This document shows positions 5,139-5,778 of a DNA stretch of 5,778 bases, piece by piece (position 1 is the stretch's first letter; every line of letters begins with the position of its first letter). Location of the stretch: the NCBI GenBank assembly GCA_046760445.1, contig JBHIEE010000151.1, forward strand, positions 1 to 5,778, read 5' to 3'. This DNA is from JBHIEE01 sp046760445. Lineage in GTDB: Bacteria; Acidobacteriota; Aminicenantia; JdFR-78. The notes beneath the pieces were generated by a model. The model searched no databases. It saw only the letters and a list, made by a program, of their open reading frames with translations, and was not told the DNA's origin. The translations under genes were made by a program, and so were the position numbers.

Positions 5139-5778
5139 ATGAAAAAAATTTTAATATCATTAATTTTGGTAGCATTGATTTCAGGATGTGTACAATCGGG
5201 AATTCTGGTTATGAAAATAACTGATGCTCCAGATGATATAGATTCTTTAATGGTAACAATTTCTCAGATAGAAGTTCATAAGGCAGAAGCAATTCCTACA
5301 GAACCAGCATCATGTGAAGAACAATGCCAAGCCTTAGGATATGGAGTAGGAACATGTAGAGAAGGTTTAGAAAATGAAACTCTTTGTTTAGAAAATGAAT
5401 TGGATTTAAATGATTCTACGTTTTGTACTCCAACTCTAAATGATACGGTAACAACTTGTTGTTGTGATACAAATACAACAGCTCCAGCAGAACAAGTAGG
5501 ATGGATAGTATTTTCTGAGGAAGAAAAAACATTTGACTTGATAGCAATTAAAGGAGTAGAAGAGATTCTTGGTTCAAAGTCTTTGGATCCAGGAAAGTAC
5601 ACTCAAATAAGATTATTAATAACAAGTGCAACAGCAACTATCAATGGAACAAATTATGATGTAACAGTTTCAAGTGGAAAAATAAAATTAATTCACCCAT
5701 TTACAATTGTTTCAAATAAAACAACTACTTTGCTATTAGATTTTGATGCAGAAAAATCGCTGGTAGAAAGAGGAAAGA
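5139..5778 (+). CDS. DUF4382-type lipoprotein with a cysteine-rich insertion (partial, 3' end off the right edge)
   Basis: The reading frame is open from the ATG at 5139 to the window edge (213 residues seen). A lipoprotein signal peptide is clear: MKKILISLILVALISG followed by C17 in a lipobox (ISGC), so the mature protein should be lipid-anchored outside the membrane. The rest matches the DUF4382 pattern: GILVMKITDAPDDIDSLMVTISQIEVH (21-47), then GWIVF (121-125), FDLIAIKG (132-139), LDPGKYTQIRLLI (149-161), a TINGTNYDV strand (167-175), SGKIKLIHPFTI (179-190) and LLLDFDAEKSL (198-208). The function of DUF4382 proteins is unknown to me. Residues about 50-118 interrupt the domain where homologues usually have a short loop. 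This insert holds eight cysteines (59, 63, 73, 83, 96, 107, 108, 109) and four N-glycosylation sequons. Translation is coupled to the preceding membrane protein gene. Confidence 0.85.
   Translation, partial: MKKILISLILVALISGCVQSGILVMKITDAPDDIDSLMVTISQIEVHKAEAIPTEPASCEEQCQALGYGVGTCREGLENETLCLENELDLNDSTFCTPTLNDTVTTCCCDTNTTAPAEQVGWIVFSEEEKTFDLIAIKGVEEILGSKSLDPGKYTQIRLLITSATATINGTNYDVTVSSGKIKLIHPFTIVSNKTTTLLLDFDAEKSLVERGK

Noticed and set aside
5276..5602. 108-codon minus-strand open frame
   Set aside because: It is antisense to the lipoprotein gene, whose lipobox, DUF4382 motifs and SD support the plus strand. The minus frame has no SD or domain.
1..5778. tRNA or rRNA genes, CRISPR arrays, insertion sequences, riboswitches, terminator hairpins
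   Set aside because: I saw no regularly spaced direct repeats, terminal inverted repeats, transposase motifs or tRNA-like cloverleaf in the short intergenic spaces. Both transcription units run off the window, so no terminator is expected inside.

Overview
The window is AT-rich archaeal DNA. All eight complete or partial genes between positions 1 and 4827 belong to information-processing families, and most have archaeo-eukaryotic signatures: ribosomal protein L15e, two RNase P proteins, a proteasome alpha subunit, SBDS and three exosome subunits. Translation starts show archaeal Shine-Dalgarno (SD) motifs of the GGTGA/GGAGTGA type. The low G+C, very short intergenic gaps, small proteins and a secreted cysteine-rich protein next door would suit a DPANN-type archaeon (for example the Woesearchaeota/Pacearchaeota side), but this placement is inference. 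Nanoarchaeum equitans itself is unlikely, because it is reported to lack RNase P and two RNase P protein genes are present here.

Region 1 (1-4827, minus strand) is the classical archaeal exosome superoperon, read right to left: rpl15e, rnp3 (Rpp30), rnp2 (Pop5), psmA, SBDS, rrp4, rrp41 and rrp42, the last running off the left edge. Gaps are 31, 0, 43, 25, 4 and 0 nt, followed by an 8-nt overlap. The products cover RNA maturation (RNase P), RNA decay (Rrp4 cap on an Rrp41/Rrp42 ring), ribosome assembly (SBDS, L15e) and protein turnover (20S proteasome alpha ring). The two largest gaps before psmA and rnp3 contain possible internal promoters.

Region 2 (4828-4903) is a 76-nt divergent intergenic region that must hold promoters for both directions. 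It has two TATA-like boxes and a good SD on each side.

Region 3 (4904-5778, plus strand) is a separate two-gene envelope unit. It encodes a 76-residue protein with two membrane segments and, 4 nt later, a lipoprotein of the DUF4382 type that runs off the right edge. The lipoprotein carries an unusual eight-cysteine, N-glycosylation-sequon-rich insertion of about 65 residues. Part of its cysteine spacing resembles the cysteine-stabilised alpha-beta (defensin-like) pattern. This insertion is the most interesting item in the window.
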